In this document: piece after piece, positions 1-5,180 of the stretch
Layout of the letters: every line of letters starts with the position of its first letter
Numbering within the stretch: the stretch's first letter is position 1
NCBI GenBank assembly: GCA_002474415.1
Contig: DLQV01000267.1
Coordinates: forward strand, 1 to 5,180
Direction of reading: 5' to 3'
DNA length: 5,180 nt
Source of the DNA: Lachnospiraceae bacterium UBA7598
Lineage (GTDB): Bacteria; Bacillota; Clostridia; Lachnospirales; Lachnospiraceae
Notes under the pieces: model-generated
Seen by the model: only the letters and a program-made list of their open reading frames with translations
Database searches by the model: none
Told to the model about the DNA's origin: nothing
Made by a program: the position numbers and the translations under genes

Positions 1-1
1 C

Positions 2-802
2 AATGAATTTACAGCATTTATCCGGAATATACTGGTGTTGTCGATCGACCCGGATATGACGATCGATGTGACAGCGGAGACGAAACAGCGTATGCTTGCG
101 CTTACGACGGATATGACACAGGACTGGATGATGCATGCGATCTATGTGCTGCAGGATGCAGCGGCAAAAATCGCGTATACGACATCCAAACGTGTGATGC
201 TGGAGATTGCGATTATCAAGCTGTGTAAGACGGAAATGCGTTATGATATCGAGGGTATTCAGGCTAGAATCGAGTCGCTGGAACAGCAGCTTGCAGAGAC
301 GAAGGAACTGCTCAAAGAGCAGCAGGCACATTCGGTCGTGATGGCGGCTGCACCGCCGGCAGCGGAAGGTGCAGGGACAGTGCAGCAGACCGTGGTACCG
401 CAAACCGGCGATTCCTCGGAGCATATCAAGCAGAATCTGCGTGACAAATATCCACAGGCAGAATATGAGGATCTGCTGTTGATCGCGAAGGCGTGGAAGA
501 CGATTGGCAAGCGCGGACCGAGACTGGTGCAGCATTATTACAGACAGGCATCGCTTGTCGCTGGAAGAGAATCCGGCGCGCTGGAGCTTGTCGTAGCGGA
601 CACACCGGACAATGATCTGGCGATTTCCTATTTCGCCAATCAGGACAAGCTTGATGAACTGAGCGAGCAGCTGACGGACATGGCACAGTGCAAGGTGCGC
701 GTGACATTCCGCAAGATCGATGGCAGGGAAGAAGTACACGAACTGCAGAAGGACTGGGATTTGAGCCGGATCGTATTTGATGACATCGAGATGCACGAGT
801 AA
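2..802 (+). CDS. dnaX: DNA polymerase III subunit gamma/tau, C-terminal part (5' end outside window)
   Basis: The reading frame is open from base 2 to the TAA at 800-802, so about 266 C-terminal codons are visible and the true start lies upstream of the window. DnaX is the clamp-loader ATPase that loads the beta clamp and ties the polymerase III core to the replisome. The ATPase domains are missing here. What remains begins in the oligomerisation domain (FIRNILV near bases 17-37, then a helical region ending RVMLEIAIIKLCK at about 191-229), as in clostridial DnaX. A predicted coiled coil follows (about 248-328, IESLEQQLAETKELLKEQQ), then an Ala/Pro/Gln-rich flexible linker (about 329-418) and a C-terminal alpha/beta region (about 419-799). 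The identification is from family resemblance and from the dnaX-ybaB-recR order. A GTG at 35 is only an internal codon. I see no A-rich slippery site with a downstream hairpin of the kind that makes gamma in E. coli, so this part probably encodes only the long tau-like form. Confidence 0.92.
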   Translation, partial: NEFTAFIRNILVLSIDPDMTIDVTAETKQRMLALTTDMTQDWMMHAIYVLQDAAAKIAYTTSKRVMLEIAIIKLCKTEMRYDIEGIQARIESLEQQLAETKELLKEQQAHSVVMAAAPPAAEGAGTVQQTVVPQTGDSSEHIKQNLRDKYPQAEYEDLLLIAKAWKTIGKRGPRLVQHYYRQASLVAGRESGALELVVADTPDNDLAISYFANQDKLDELSEQLTDMAQCKVRVTFRKIDGREEVHELQKDWDLSRIVFDDIEMHE

Positions 803-805
803 GCA

Positions 806-834
806 TTTAATTTAGCGAGTCCAAATTATATAAA
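806..834 (+). promoter_or_regulatory. Possible weak sigma-A promoter upstream of ybaB
   Basis: TTTAAT (806-811) and TATAAA (829-834) are separated by 17 bases in the AT-rich gap after the dnaX stop. The -10 is close to TATAAT, but the -35 matches TTGACA at only three of six positions. AT-rich intergenic DNA produces such pairs by chance, so this is tentative. If real, it would let ybaB-recR and perhaps the transketolase genes be transcribed independently of dnaX. Confidence 0.3.
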
Positions 835-845
835 AAGGTAGTACA

Positions 846-859
846 CATGGGAAACCATG
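846..859 (+). other. Small GAAA-tetraloop hairpin in ybaB leader
   Basis: CATGG (846-850) and CCATG (855-859) are perfect complements flanking GAAA, a stable GNRA-type tetraloop. There is no T-run after it, so it is not an intrinsic terminator. A 5-bp stem may be chance. The arm contains the ATG (847) of a five-codon mini-ORF ending at TGA 862-864. Confidence 0.35.
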
Positions 860-881
860 CATGAATATAAGAATAAGAAAT

Positions 882-888
882 CAGGAGG
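882..888 (+). promoter_or_regulatory. Ribosome binding site deciding the ybaB start
   Basis: CAGGAGG at 882-888 lies eight bases before ATG 897, an ideal Shine-Dalgarno placement. It falls inside the 12-codon extension that would follow from using ATG 861, and so argues for the 897 start. Confidence 0.85.
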
Positions 889-896
889 ATATAAAG

Positions 897-1247
897 ATGG
901 CAAAAAGAGGTGGATATGGTGGAATGGGTATGATGCCCGGAAATATGAACAATCTGATGAAGCAGGCACAGAAGATGCAGAAGCAGATGGAAGAGACCAC
1001 CAAGGCACTCGAAGAAAAAGAATATGAGGCAACAGCCGGTGGCGGTGTTGTAAAAGTCAAGATCAACGGTAAGAAGGAAGTGACAGAGGTTCATCTCGAC
1101 GAGGAAGTTGTCGACAAGGATGATATCGAGATGCTCGAGGATTTGATCATGGCAGCTATGAACGAAGCCATCCGTATGCAGGATGAGGATCAGAAGAATT
1201 CCATGGGTAAGATTACCGGTGGGTTAGGCGGAGGTTTGCCGTTCTAA
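897..1247 (+). CDS. ybaB: YbaB/EbfC family nucleoid-associated protein
   Basis: This encodes a 116-residue protein, the usual size of the YbaB/EbfC family: small dimeric DNA-binding proteins linked to nucleoid organisation and found next to recR in many bacteria. The N-terminus is Gly/Met-rich ([15 protein letters not shown]). A helix typical of the family follows ([21 protein letters not shown], about residues 17-38), then the signature strand region with [16 protein letters not shown] (about 47-62), acidic [12 protein letters not shown], and a second helix [13 protein letters not shown]. The C-terminus is Gly-rich (GGLGGGLPF). The start at 897 has a strong ribosome binding site. An in-frame ATG at 861 would add 12 residues ([12 protein letters not shown]) unlike the family and would place the ribosome binding site within the coding region. 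The stop TAA (1245-1247) shares its last A with the recR ATG, which implies translational coupling. The exact cellular role in Clostridia is not shown by the sequence. Confidence 0.95.
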   Translation: MAKRGGYGGMGMMPGNMNNLMKQAQKMQKQMEETTKALEEKEYEATAGGGVVKVKINGKKEVTEVHLDEEVVDKDDIEMLEDLIMAAMNEAIRMQDEDQKNSMGKITGGLGGGLPF

Positions 1248-1846
1248 TGGATATTTATGGAGAGAAAGTAAACCGGCTGATCGGTGAACTCGGTAGACTT
1301 CCCGGCATCGGTGGAAAGACCGCACAACGGCTGGCGTTCCATATTATCAATATGCCGGAAGAACAGGTGGAAAGCCTGTCGGCAGCAATCACAGATGCAA
1401 AAAAGAATATCAGGTATTGCAAATCCTGCTATACAATCACTGATCAGGAGCTGTGCCCGGTGTGTGCTTCGCCGAAGCGGAACCATAAGCTGATCATGGT
1501 TGTCGAGACACCGAGGGATCTGGCTGCATATGAACGCGTGGGACAGTATCAGGGTGTCTACCATGTGTTAAATGGTGTGATCAACCCGGCGATGGGAATT
1601 GGAACCGGAGATATCCGGCTGAAGGAACTGATACTGCGGCTGGAGCAGGAAGATGTAGAAGAGTTGATTATCGCAACAAATTCCAGTGTGGAGGGCGAAG
1701 CAACCGCGATGTATATATCCAAGCTGGTGAAACCGTCTGGAATCAAGGTGACACGAATTGCAAGTGGCGTTCCGGTCGGCGGAGATCTGGAATATATCGA
1801 TGAAGTAACTCTTCTGCGTGCATTGCAGGGGAGAACGGAATTATAA
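1247..1846 (+). CDS. recR: Recombination mediator protein RecR
   Basis: This 199-residue protein has full-length RecR architecture. RecR works with RecO (and RecF) to load RecA onto SSB-coated single-stranded DNA during gap repair. In order: an N-terminal helix-hairpin-helix (LGRLPGIGGKTAQRLAFHI, about residues 15-33); a four-cysteine zinc finger with C58, C61, C70 and C73 (CKSC...CPVC); a Toprim domain from about residue 81, with the acidic VVETP (E87) and TNSSVEGEATA (about 144-154); and the C-terminal RIASGVPVGGDLEYIDEVTL (170-189), a RecR hallmark. All expected motifs are present and intact. The ATG at 1247 overlaps the ybaB stop by one base. A GCGGAGG at 1228-1234 inside ybaB is a plausible but rather distant ribosome binding site, so initiation probably also depends on coupling to ybaB translation. 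The gene ends 41 bases before the transketolase N-subunit start. Confidence 0.98.
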   Translation: MDIYGEKVNRLIGELGRLPGIGGKTAQRLAFHIINMPEEQVESLSAAITDAKKNIRYCKSCYTITDQELCPVCASPKRNHKLIMVVETPRDLAAYERVGQYQGVYHVLNGVINPAMGIGTGDIRLKELILRLEQEDVEELIIATNSSVEGEATAMYISKLVKPSGIKVTRIASGVPVGGDLEYIDEVTLLRALQGRTEL

Positions 1847-1887
1847 GATACAACTATTCTTGTGCTAAGAGGAGGAAAGGATAAATA

Positions 1888-2724
1888 ATGAATAATTTAG
1901 AATTGGAAAAGCTTGCGAATGAAATCCGCAAGAGCATTGTAACAGCAGTGCACAGCGCAAAGTCCGGTCATCCGGGCGGATCATTGTCTTCTGCAGATAT
2001 TTTCACATATCTGTATTTCGAAGAGATGAACATTGATCCGAAGAATCCGAAGATGGAGGATCGTGACCGCTTTGTATTGTCCAAAGGACATGTAGCACCG
2101 GCCTATTATTCCACACTTGCAGAGTGCGGATTTTTCCCGAAGGAAGATCTCGTAACGCTGCGCCATACAGGCTCTTATCTGCAGGGACATCCGGATATGA
2201 AGCATATTCCGGGCGTTGATATGTCCAGTGGATCTTTGGGACAGGGCGTTTCTACTGCAGTTGGTATGGCAGCAGCCGGAAAGTTTGATCACAAGGATTA
2301 TCGTGTATACACCCTGACCGGAGACGGTGAGATCCAGGAGGGACAGATCTGGGAGGCTGCTATGTGGGCCGGACACCGGAAACTGGACAATCTGGTAGTG
2401 ATCGTAGACAACAATAATCTGCAGATTGATGGTGAGATTGACAAAGTATGTTCCCCATATCCGATCGACAAGAAGTTTGAGGCGTTTAATTTCCACACAA
2501 TCGTGATTGACGGAAATGATTTCGACCAGATCCGTGCAGCCTTTGAGGAAGCAAAGAAGACCAAGGGCCAGCCGACCGCCATTATCGCAAAGACCATCAA
2601 AGGAAAGGGCGTTTCCTTTATGGAGAATGAAGCCGGATGGCATGGAAAGGCTCCGAATGACGAGCAGTACGAAATCGCTATGAAAGATCTTGAGAAAGCA
2701 GGTGAAGCATTATGTCAGAAGTAA
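1888..2724 (+). CDS. Transketolase, N-terminal (TPP-binding) subunit
   Basis: This 278-residue protein corresponds to the N-terminal half of a classical transketolase, as in the split enzymes common in Clostridia and archaea. With the next gene it should form the thiamine-diphosphate enzyme that moves two-carbon ketol units between sugar phosphates in the non-oxidative pentose phosphate pathway (cytoplasm). Visible conserved elements: SGHPGGSLS (H28), SKGH (H68), LQGHPD (H101), SSGSLGQG (113-120), the TPP/metal motif starting GDGEIQEGQ (145-153) and ending DNNN (174-177), KTIKGKGVSFMEN (235-247) and WHGK (H252). All expected active-site residues of this half appear present. The start is supported by AAGAGGAGGAAAGG about 10 bases upstream. 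The 3' end overlaps the C-subunit gene by 13 bases in another frame. A related split transketolase acting on a different sugar phosphate cannot be excluded, but the setting next to recR gives no specialised catabolic context, so ordinary transketolase is favoured. Confidence 0.95.
   Translation: MNNLELEKLANEIRKSIVTAVHSAKSGHPGGSLSSADIFTYLYFEEMNIDPKNPKMEDRDRFVLSKGHVAPAYYSTLAECGFFPKEDLVTLRHTGSYLQGHPDMKHIPGVDMSSGSLGQGVSTAVGMAAAGKFDHKDYRVYTLTGDGEIQEGQIWEAAMWAGHRKLDNLVVIVDNNNLQIDGEIDKVCSPYPIDKKFEAFNFHTIVIDGNDFDQIRAAFEEAKKTKGQPTAIIAKTIKGKGVSFMENEAGWHGKAPNDEQYEIAMKDLEKAGEALCQK
2700..2705 (+). promoter_or_regulatory. Internal ribosome binding site for transketolase C-subunit
   Basis: AGGTGA lies six bases before ATG 2712, within the last codons of the N-subunit gene. 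It fixes the start of the downstream subunit and gives a 13-base overlap (2712-2724), an arrangement that commonly couples translation of two subunits made in equal amounts. Confidence 0.7.
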
Positions 2725-3653
2725 AGAAAATCGCAACCAGAGACAGTTATGGAAACGCATTGGTAGAGCTTGGAAAAGAGTATGAGAACCTCATCGTGCT
2801 CGATGCAGATCTGGCAGGTGCCACCAAAACCTGTATTTTCCAGAAAGAATTTCCGGAGCGCCATTGGGACTGTGGTATCGCAGAGTGCAATATGACAGGT
2901 ATTGCTGCTGGATTGTCTACCTGTGGAAAAGTTCCGTTTATCAGTTCATTCGCAATGTTTGCAGCCGGACGTAACTATGAGCAGGTCCGCAACTCCATCG
3001 GCTATCCGCATCTGAATGTAAAGATCGGAGCTACCCATGCAGGAATTTCGGTCGGAGAAGACGGCGCTACCCATCAGTGCCTGGAGGATCTGGCTCTGAT
3101 GCGTGAGATTCCTGGTATGGTAGTGATCAACCCGTCAGATGACGTGGAAGCACGTGCAGCAGTACATGCAGCATACGATTATGTAGGACCGGTTTATCTT
3201 CGATTTGGACGTCTGGCCGTGCCGGTAATCAATGACAGACCGGATTACAAGTTTGAGATCGGAAAAGGAATCGTATTAAAAGAAGGTACGGATGTAACCA
3301 TTTTTGCAACAGGACTGGAAGTGTCAGAGTCCTTAGAGGCTGCAAAGATGCTGGAGAAAGATGGAATTTCTGCAGAAGTAATCAATATCCATACCATCAA
3401 GCCGATAGATGAGGAACTGGTTATTGCATCTGCAACAAAGACGAAAAAAGTTGTAACCGTTGAGGAGCATTCCATAATCGGAGGACTCGGAAGCGCGGTA
3501 GCAGAGGTATTGTGTGAGAAGGCCCCGACAAAGATGATGCGTATCGGCGTATATGACCGGTTTGGAGAATCCGGACCGGCGGTTGAGCTGCTTCACAAAT
3601 ACGAACTGGACGCAGAAGGAATTTACAAAAAAGTAAAAGCTTTTGCAAAATAA
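2712..3653 (+). CDS. Transketolase, C-terminal subunit
   Basis: This 313-residue protein matches the C-terminal half of transketolase: a pyrimidine-binding TPP domain followed by the C-terminal transketolase domain. The catalytic glutamate that activates the thiamine aminopyrimidine is in CGIAECNMTGIAAGLS (E58). Aromatic/cofactor-contact and subunit-interface stretches are seen in SSFAMFAAGRNYEQVR (78-93) and GATHAGISVGEDGATHQ (106-122). The C-terminal domain runs from about residue 185 (GIVLKEGTDVTIFATG) to VEEHSIIGGLGSAVAE (250-265) and ends with the family-typical VYDRFGESG (280-288). Pyruvate dehydrogenase E1-beta and 1-deoxyxylulose-phosphate synthase share this fold. The adjacent N-subunit with transketolase motifs, and the absence of E2/E3 genes, favour transketolase. 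The gene is followed after 17 bases by a strong terminator, so it is probably the last gene of its operon. Confidence 0.95.
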   Translation: MSEVKKIATRDSYGNALVELGKEYENLIVLDADLAGATKTCIFQKEFPERHWDCGIAECNMTGIAAGLSTCGKVPFISSFAMFAAGRNYEQVRNSIGYPHLNVKIGATHAGISVGEDGATHQCLEDLALMREIPGMVVINPSDDVEARAAVHAAYDYVGPVYLRFGRLAVPVINDRPDYKFEIGKGIVLKEGTDVTIFATGLEVSESLEAAKMLEKDGISAEVINIHTIKPIDEELVIASATKTKKVVTVEEHSIIGGLGSAVAEVLCEKAPTKMMRIGVYDRFGESGPAVELLHKYELDAEGIYKKVKAFAK

Positions 3654-3670
3654 TACAGCAAATACAAAGG

Positions 3671-3706
3671 AGACTGTCGTATCAAAGGATATGGCAGTCT
3701 TTTTTT
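3671..3706 (+). terminator. Strong intrinsic terminator after the transketolase genes
   Basis: The arms AGACTGTCGTATC (3671-3683) and GATATGGCAGTCT (3688-3700) pair over 13 positions with two G-T wobbles around an AAAG loop. The stem is followed directly by a T-run at 3700-3706. This is a textbook Rho-independent terminator on the + strand and marks the end of the transketolase transcript. Confidence 0.95.
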
Positions 3707-3797
3707 GCCTGAAGTCCGGAAATATGTCCGGCGGTGTCGTACGATTTTTTTCATGCCTGTCAGGTTTTTCCAAAATTCTACCGGATGGTGGTGCTAC

Positions 3798-3803
3798 TAT
3801 AAT
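3798..3803 (+). promoter_or_regulatory. Promoter -10 element for the LysM protein gene
   Basis: A perfect TATAAT at 3798-3803 lies 30 bases before the ATG at 3834 and downstream of the terminator, where a new promoter is expected. At the standard 16-18 base spacing the -35 region (about 3774-3781, ATTCTA/TTCTAC) matches TTGACA poorly, so strength is uncertain. The transcript would start near 3810 with a 5' leader of about 24 bases. Confidence 0.6.
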
Positions 3804-3822
3804 CGGGAAGAAAAAAGGAAAT

Positions 3823-3827
3823 GGAGG
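3823..3827 (+). promoter_or_regulatory. Ribosome binding site deciding the LysM gene start
   Basis: GGAGG at 3823-3827 is six bases before ATG 3834. It supports that start over the in-frame TTG at 3705, which lies inside the terminator T-run and upstream of the promoter. Confidence 0.85.
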
Positions 3828-3833
3828 CAGGAT

Positions 3834-5003
3834 ATGATAGATATTGCAGAAGGACCGGAGCGCGATTTAAAAAACATCAGACAAATAGGGACGCCGGCAG
3901 AGGGTGATCGGATTTACATAGAAAATGCGGCATATGCCAGGATTCATGAAGAAACTTATGAGGAACGAAGAGTTTTTATTTTTATGGGCCATACGGAGTG
4001 CGAGCAGGGGGTATATATGACGTTCGTAGAGGCGGCAATTCCGGTGAGAGATATGGAGTTTTCGCAGAATCTCCCAAGATGGGGAACACATGCATGGTCG
4101 GATGTCTTCCGGGAAATTAAGAGATCTTATGAGAATTCTATTATTGTTGGATGGGCTTTGGATTGCAAAGGATATCCACCACGTCTGACGGCAGAACTAG
4201 AAGCTATCCACAGAGAACAGTTCGGAGGTGCACATCAGGTTCTTTTTCTGATGGATAGTATGGAGGGGGAAGAATACTTTTATCTGCATAAAGGAAACCG
4301 GTTACAGCCGAAAAATGGATTTTACATTTATTATGCGCGGGAACTGCATGAGATACGGATTCCGGACGTGACCATAGAACTGCCGAGGAGGGGAAGCAGG
4401 CAGGTGCTTCCGGAAATGATCCTGCCGGAGAAGAAAAAAGAAGCGAAAATGGGTATAGAAAAGGAAGAAAGCGGCAGTGCAGGGAAGGAACGCAAGCCGG
4501 CATCGTATGCCATGGCTGCTGCGATCGCATTGCTTCTGGTGCTGGCAGGGGTTGGAGTCTGGCAGCAACGGATCCATATTCCGGGGTTGGAACAGACGGT
4601 AGAGACACTCGGAAAGAAAATCCACCACGTGTCAGAACCGGCGGAAGTTCTGGTTGGTACAGAAAAAAATATGGTGGAAAAACCGACAGAAAATGCAAAG
4701 AGTACGGAAACAGTCAGTGAGCCAATGAAGCTGATACCGATTGAGGAGGTTCCGGCAGGGGAAGTAAAGAAGGTAGAGAAAACGGCACAACAGACACAAC
4801 AGAAGGAGGAAACACAAAACATAGAAAAACCGGTAGCTGCAGAACAGAAACAGAACTATTACATTGTAAAACAGGGGGATACGTTGAGCGGAATCTGCAA
4901 ACAGGTGTATGGATCCATGAAAAAATTAAAAGAGCTGGAGAAGGCAAATCATATGGAAGATTCCGATGATATCAGGGTCGGACAGAAATTATTACTTCCG
5001 TAA
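3834..5003 (+). CDS. Single-pass membrane LysM protein with degenerate JAMM/MPN-like N-terminal domain
   Basis: This encodes 389 residues. Residues about 25-170 look like a globular alpha/beta domain. RRVFIFMGHTECEQGVYMTF (45-64), then SIIVGWALDCKGYPPRL (102-118), AIHREQF (124-130) and HQVLFLMDSMEGEEYFYL (134-151) resemble the strand-helix order of JAMM/MPN domains. Leu109 and Cys111 stand where HxH would be, and Thr119 and Leu122 where SxxD would be, so no metal site is expected. A basic, polar stretch (about 185-222) precedes one membrane helix (about 223-243, bases 4500-4562). A Lys/Glu/Thr/Gln-rich linker of about 95 residues follows. A C-terminal LysM (342-389) reads YYIVKQGDTLSGICKQVYG and ends RVGQKLLLP, and should bind peptidoglycan N-acetylglucosamine outside the membrane. 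Positive charges before the helix suggest an N-in, C-out topology. There is no cleavable signal peptide. The LysM and membrane calls are firm; the JAMM-like call is inference by eye. The biological role is unknown. Confidence 0.88.
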   Translation: MIDIAEGPERDLKNIRQIGTPAEGDRIYIENAAYARIHEETYEERRVFIFMGHTECEQGVYMTFVEAAIPVRDMEFSQNLPRWGTHAWSDVFREIKRSYENSIIVGWALDCKGYPPRLTAELEAIHREQFGGAHQVLFLMDSMEGEEYFYLHKGNRLQPKNGFYIYYARELHEIRIPDVTIELPRRGSRQVLPEMILPEKKKEAKMGIEKEESGSAGKERKPASYAMAAAIALLLVLAGVGVWQQRIHIPGLEQTVETLGKKIHHVSEPAEVLVGTEKNMVEKPTENAKSTETVSEPMKLIPIEEVPAGEVKKVEKTAQQTQQKEETQNIEKPVAAEQKQNYYIVKQGDTLSGICKQVYGSMKKLKELEKANHMEDSDDIRVGQKLLLP

Positions 5004-5015
5004 CGTGGACGGCAA

Positions 5016-5024
5016 TGCTATAAT
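5016..5024 (+). promoter_or_regulatory. Extended -10 promoter for the downstream membrane protein gene
   Basis: TGCTATAAT (5016-5024) is a perfect -10 hexamer with the TGn extension, 13 bases after the LysM gene stop. The -35 position (about 4996-5001, TTCCGT) matches only the initial TT, which is tolerated in extended -10 promoters. The transcript would start near 5031. No terminator is seen between 5003 and 5057, so read-through from the LysM gene is also possible. Confidence 0.6.
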
Positions 5025-5042
5025 GAGAGAAACATAAGCAAA

Positions 5043-5048
5043 AAGGAG
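5043..5048 (+). promoter_or_regulatory. Ribosome binding site fixing a GTG start at 5057
   Basis: AAGGAG at 5043-5048 is eight bases before GTG 5057. In this frame a TGA at 5024-5026 blocks any longer form, and no ATG occurs between it and the GTG, so GTG is the best start. Confidence 0.8.
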
Positions 5049-5056
5049 AAAAATCT

Positions 5057-5180
5057 GTGGCTGAAAAAACGGAATTTAAAACCGTAGAAACAAGTCAGGA
5101 AGACCTGGAGGAACTGGAAGAAAAAATCAGGAAACACAGGCACAAAATAGTTCGAAGGACGGTTCTTATAATTGTGGCGG
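5057..5180 (+). CDS. N-terminus of a probable membrane-anchored protein (3' end outside window)
   Basis: Forty-one codons are visible from a GTG start and run off the right edge. The N-terminus is highly charged (EKTEFKTVETSQEDLEELEE), with a short predicted coiled or helical acidic stretch. A basic cluster follows (IRKHRHKIVRR, about residues 24-34), and then the start of a hydrophobic run (TVLIIVA). This is the pattern of a single-pass protein with a short cytoplasmic tail and the bulk outside. It has its own extended -10 promoter and ribosome binding site. It follows the LysM gene closely and may also act at the cell envelope. Clostridial surface proteins with extracellular propeller-type domains can start this way, but too little is visible to name a family. 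Confidence 0.7.
   Translation, partial: MAEKTEFKTVETSQEDLEELEEKIRKHRHKIVRRTVLIIVA

Noticed and set aside
164..172. A-run in dnaX as a possible frameshift site producing a gamma form
   Set aside because: Only five consecutive A residues occur in a CAAAAATCG context, without a recognisable A AAA AAG heptamer or downstream stem.
861..896. Upstream ATG start for YbaB
   Set aside because: The strong AGGAGG lies inside this extension and serves ATG 897. The extra 12 residues are not typical of the family.
1823..1854. Possible promoter TTGCAG...GATACA before the transketolase genes
   Set aside because: Both hexamers match consensus at only about three positions, so it is not distinguishable from chance.
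1981..2643. A 220-codon open frame on the minus strand opposite the transketolase N-subunit
   Set aside because: It is antisense to a gene with intact transketolase motifs. Its translation has no recognisable domain and it has no ribosome binding site that I can see, so it is a shadow of codon bias.
3716..3770. Short inverted repeats CCGGA/TCCGG and CCTG/CAGG between the terminator and the LysM promoter
   Set aside because: The stems are only four to five bases. The second has a one-base loop that cannot form a stable hairpin. Neither resembles a known operator that I can name.
3705..3833. N-terminal extension of the LysM protein from TTG 3705
   Set aside because: The TTG is in the T-run of the terminator and upstream of the TATAAT at 3798. 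The extension has no family-like sequence, and ATG 3834 has a well-placed GGAGG.
4204..4822. Several minus-strand open frames opposite the LysM gene
   Set aside because: They overlap one another and the well-supported LysM/membrane coding region. Their translations are low-complexity Ser/Phe/Pro-rich, as expected for antisense of a Glu/Lys-rich protein.

Overview
The window reads as a chromosomal, mostly housekeeping stretch from a low-to-mid GC Gram-positive bacterium of the class Clostridia, most likely a Lachnospiraceae-type gut anaerobe. This rests on the dnaX-ybaB-recR order, strong AGGAGG-type ribosome binding sites, transketolase split into two adjacent genes, TATAAT promoters, and a LysM protein with a single internal membrane segment. 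The family-level assignment is inference; no rRNA or other taxonomic marker is present.

Layout, all on the + strand: (1) 2-802, the 3' end of dnaX (DNA polymerase III gamma/tau), cut by the left edge. (2) 803-896, a short AT-rich leader with a possible weak promoter, a small GAAA-loop hairpin and a five-codon mini-ORF. (3) 897-1247, ybaB/ebfC, overlapping by one base (3) recR at 1247-1846. (4) 1888-2724 and 2712-3653, the N- and C-terminal halves of transketolase, overlapping by 13 bases. (5) A strong intrinsic terminator at 3671-3706. (6) A promoter and a 389-residue protein (3834-5003) with an N-terminal domain resembling a metal-ligand-less JAMM/MPN domain, one membrane helix, a polar linker and a C-terminal LysM. 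(7) An extended -10 promoter and the first 41 codons of a probable membrane-anchored protein (GTG start at 5057), cut by the right edge.

How they fit: dnaX, ybaB and recR form the widely conserved replication/recombination-repair cluster. The transketolase pair follows recR after 41 bases with no visible terminator, so the genes from at least ybaB to the transketolase C-subunit may be co-transcribed up to the hairpin at 3671. A separate transcription unit for cell-envelope proteins then begins. The most unusual item is the LysM protein: its cytoplasmic-side domain keeps the JAMM sequence framework (a VGW strand, an IHREQF helix and a following hydrophobic strand) but carries Leu, Cys, Thr and Leu where the His-x-His and Ser-x-x-Asp residues would be. 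Otherwise the region is ordinary, with no mobile element, CRISPR array, tRNA or rRNA seen.
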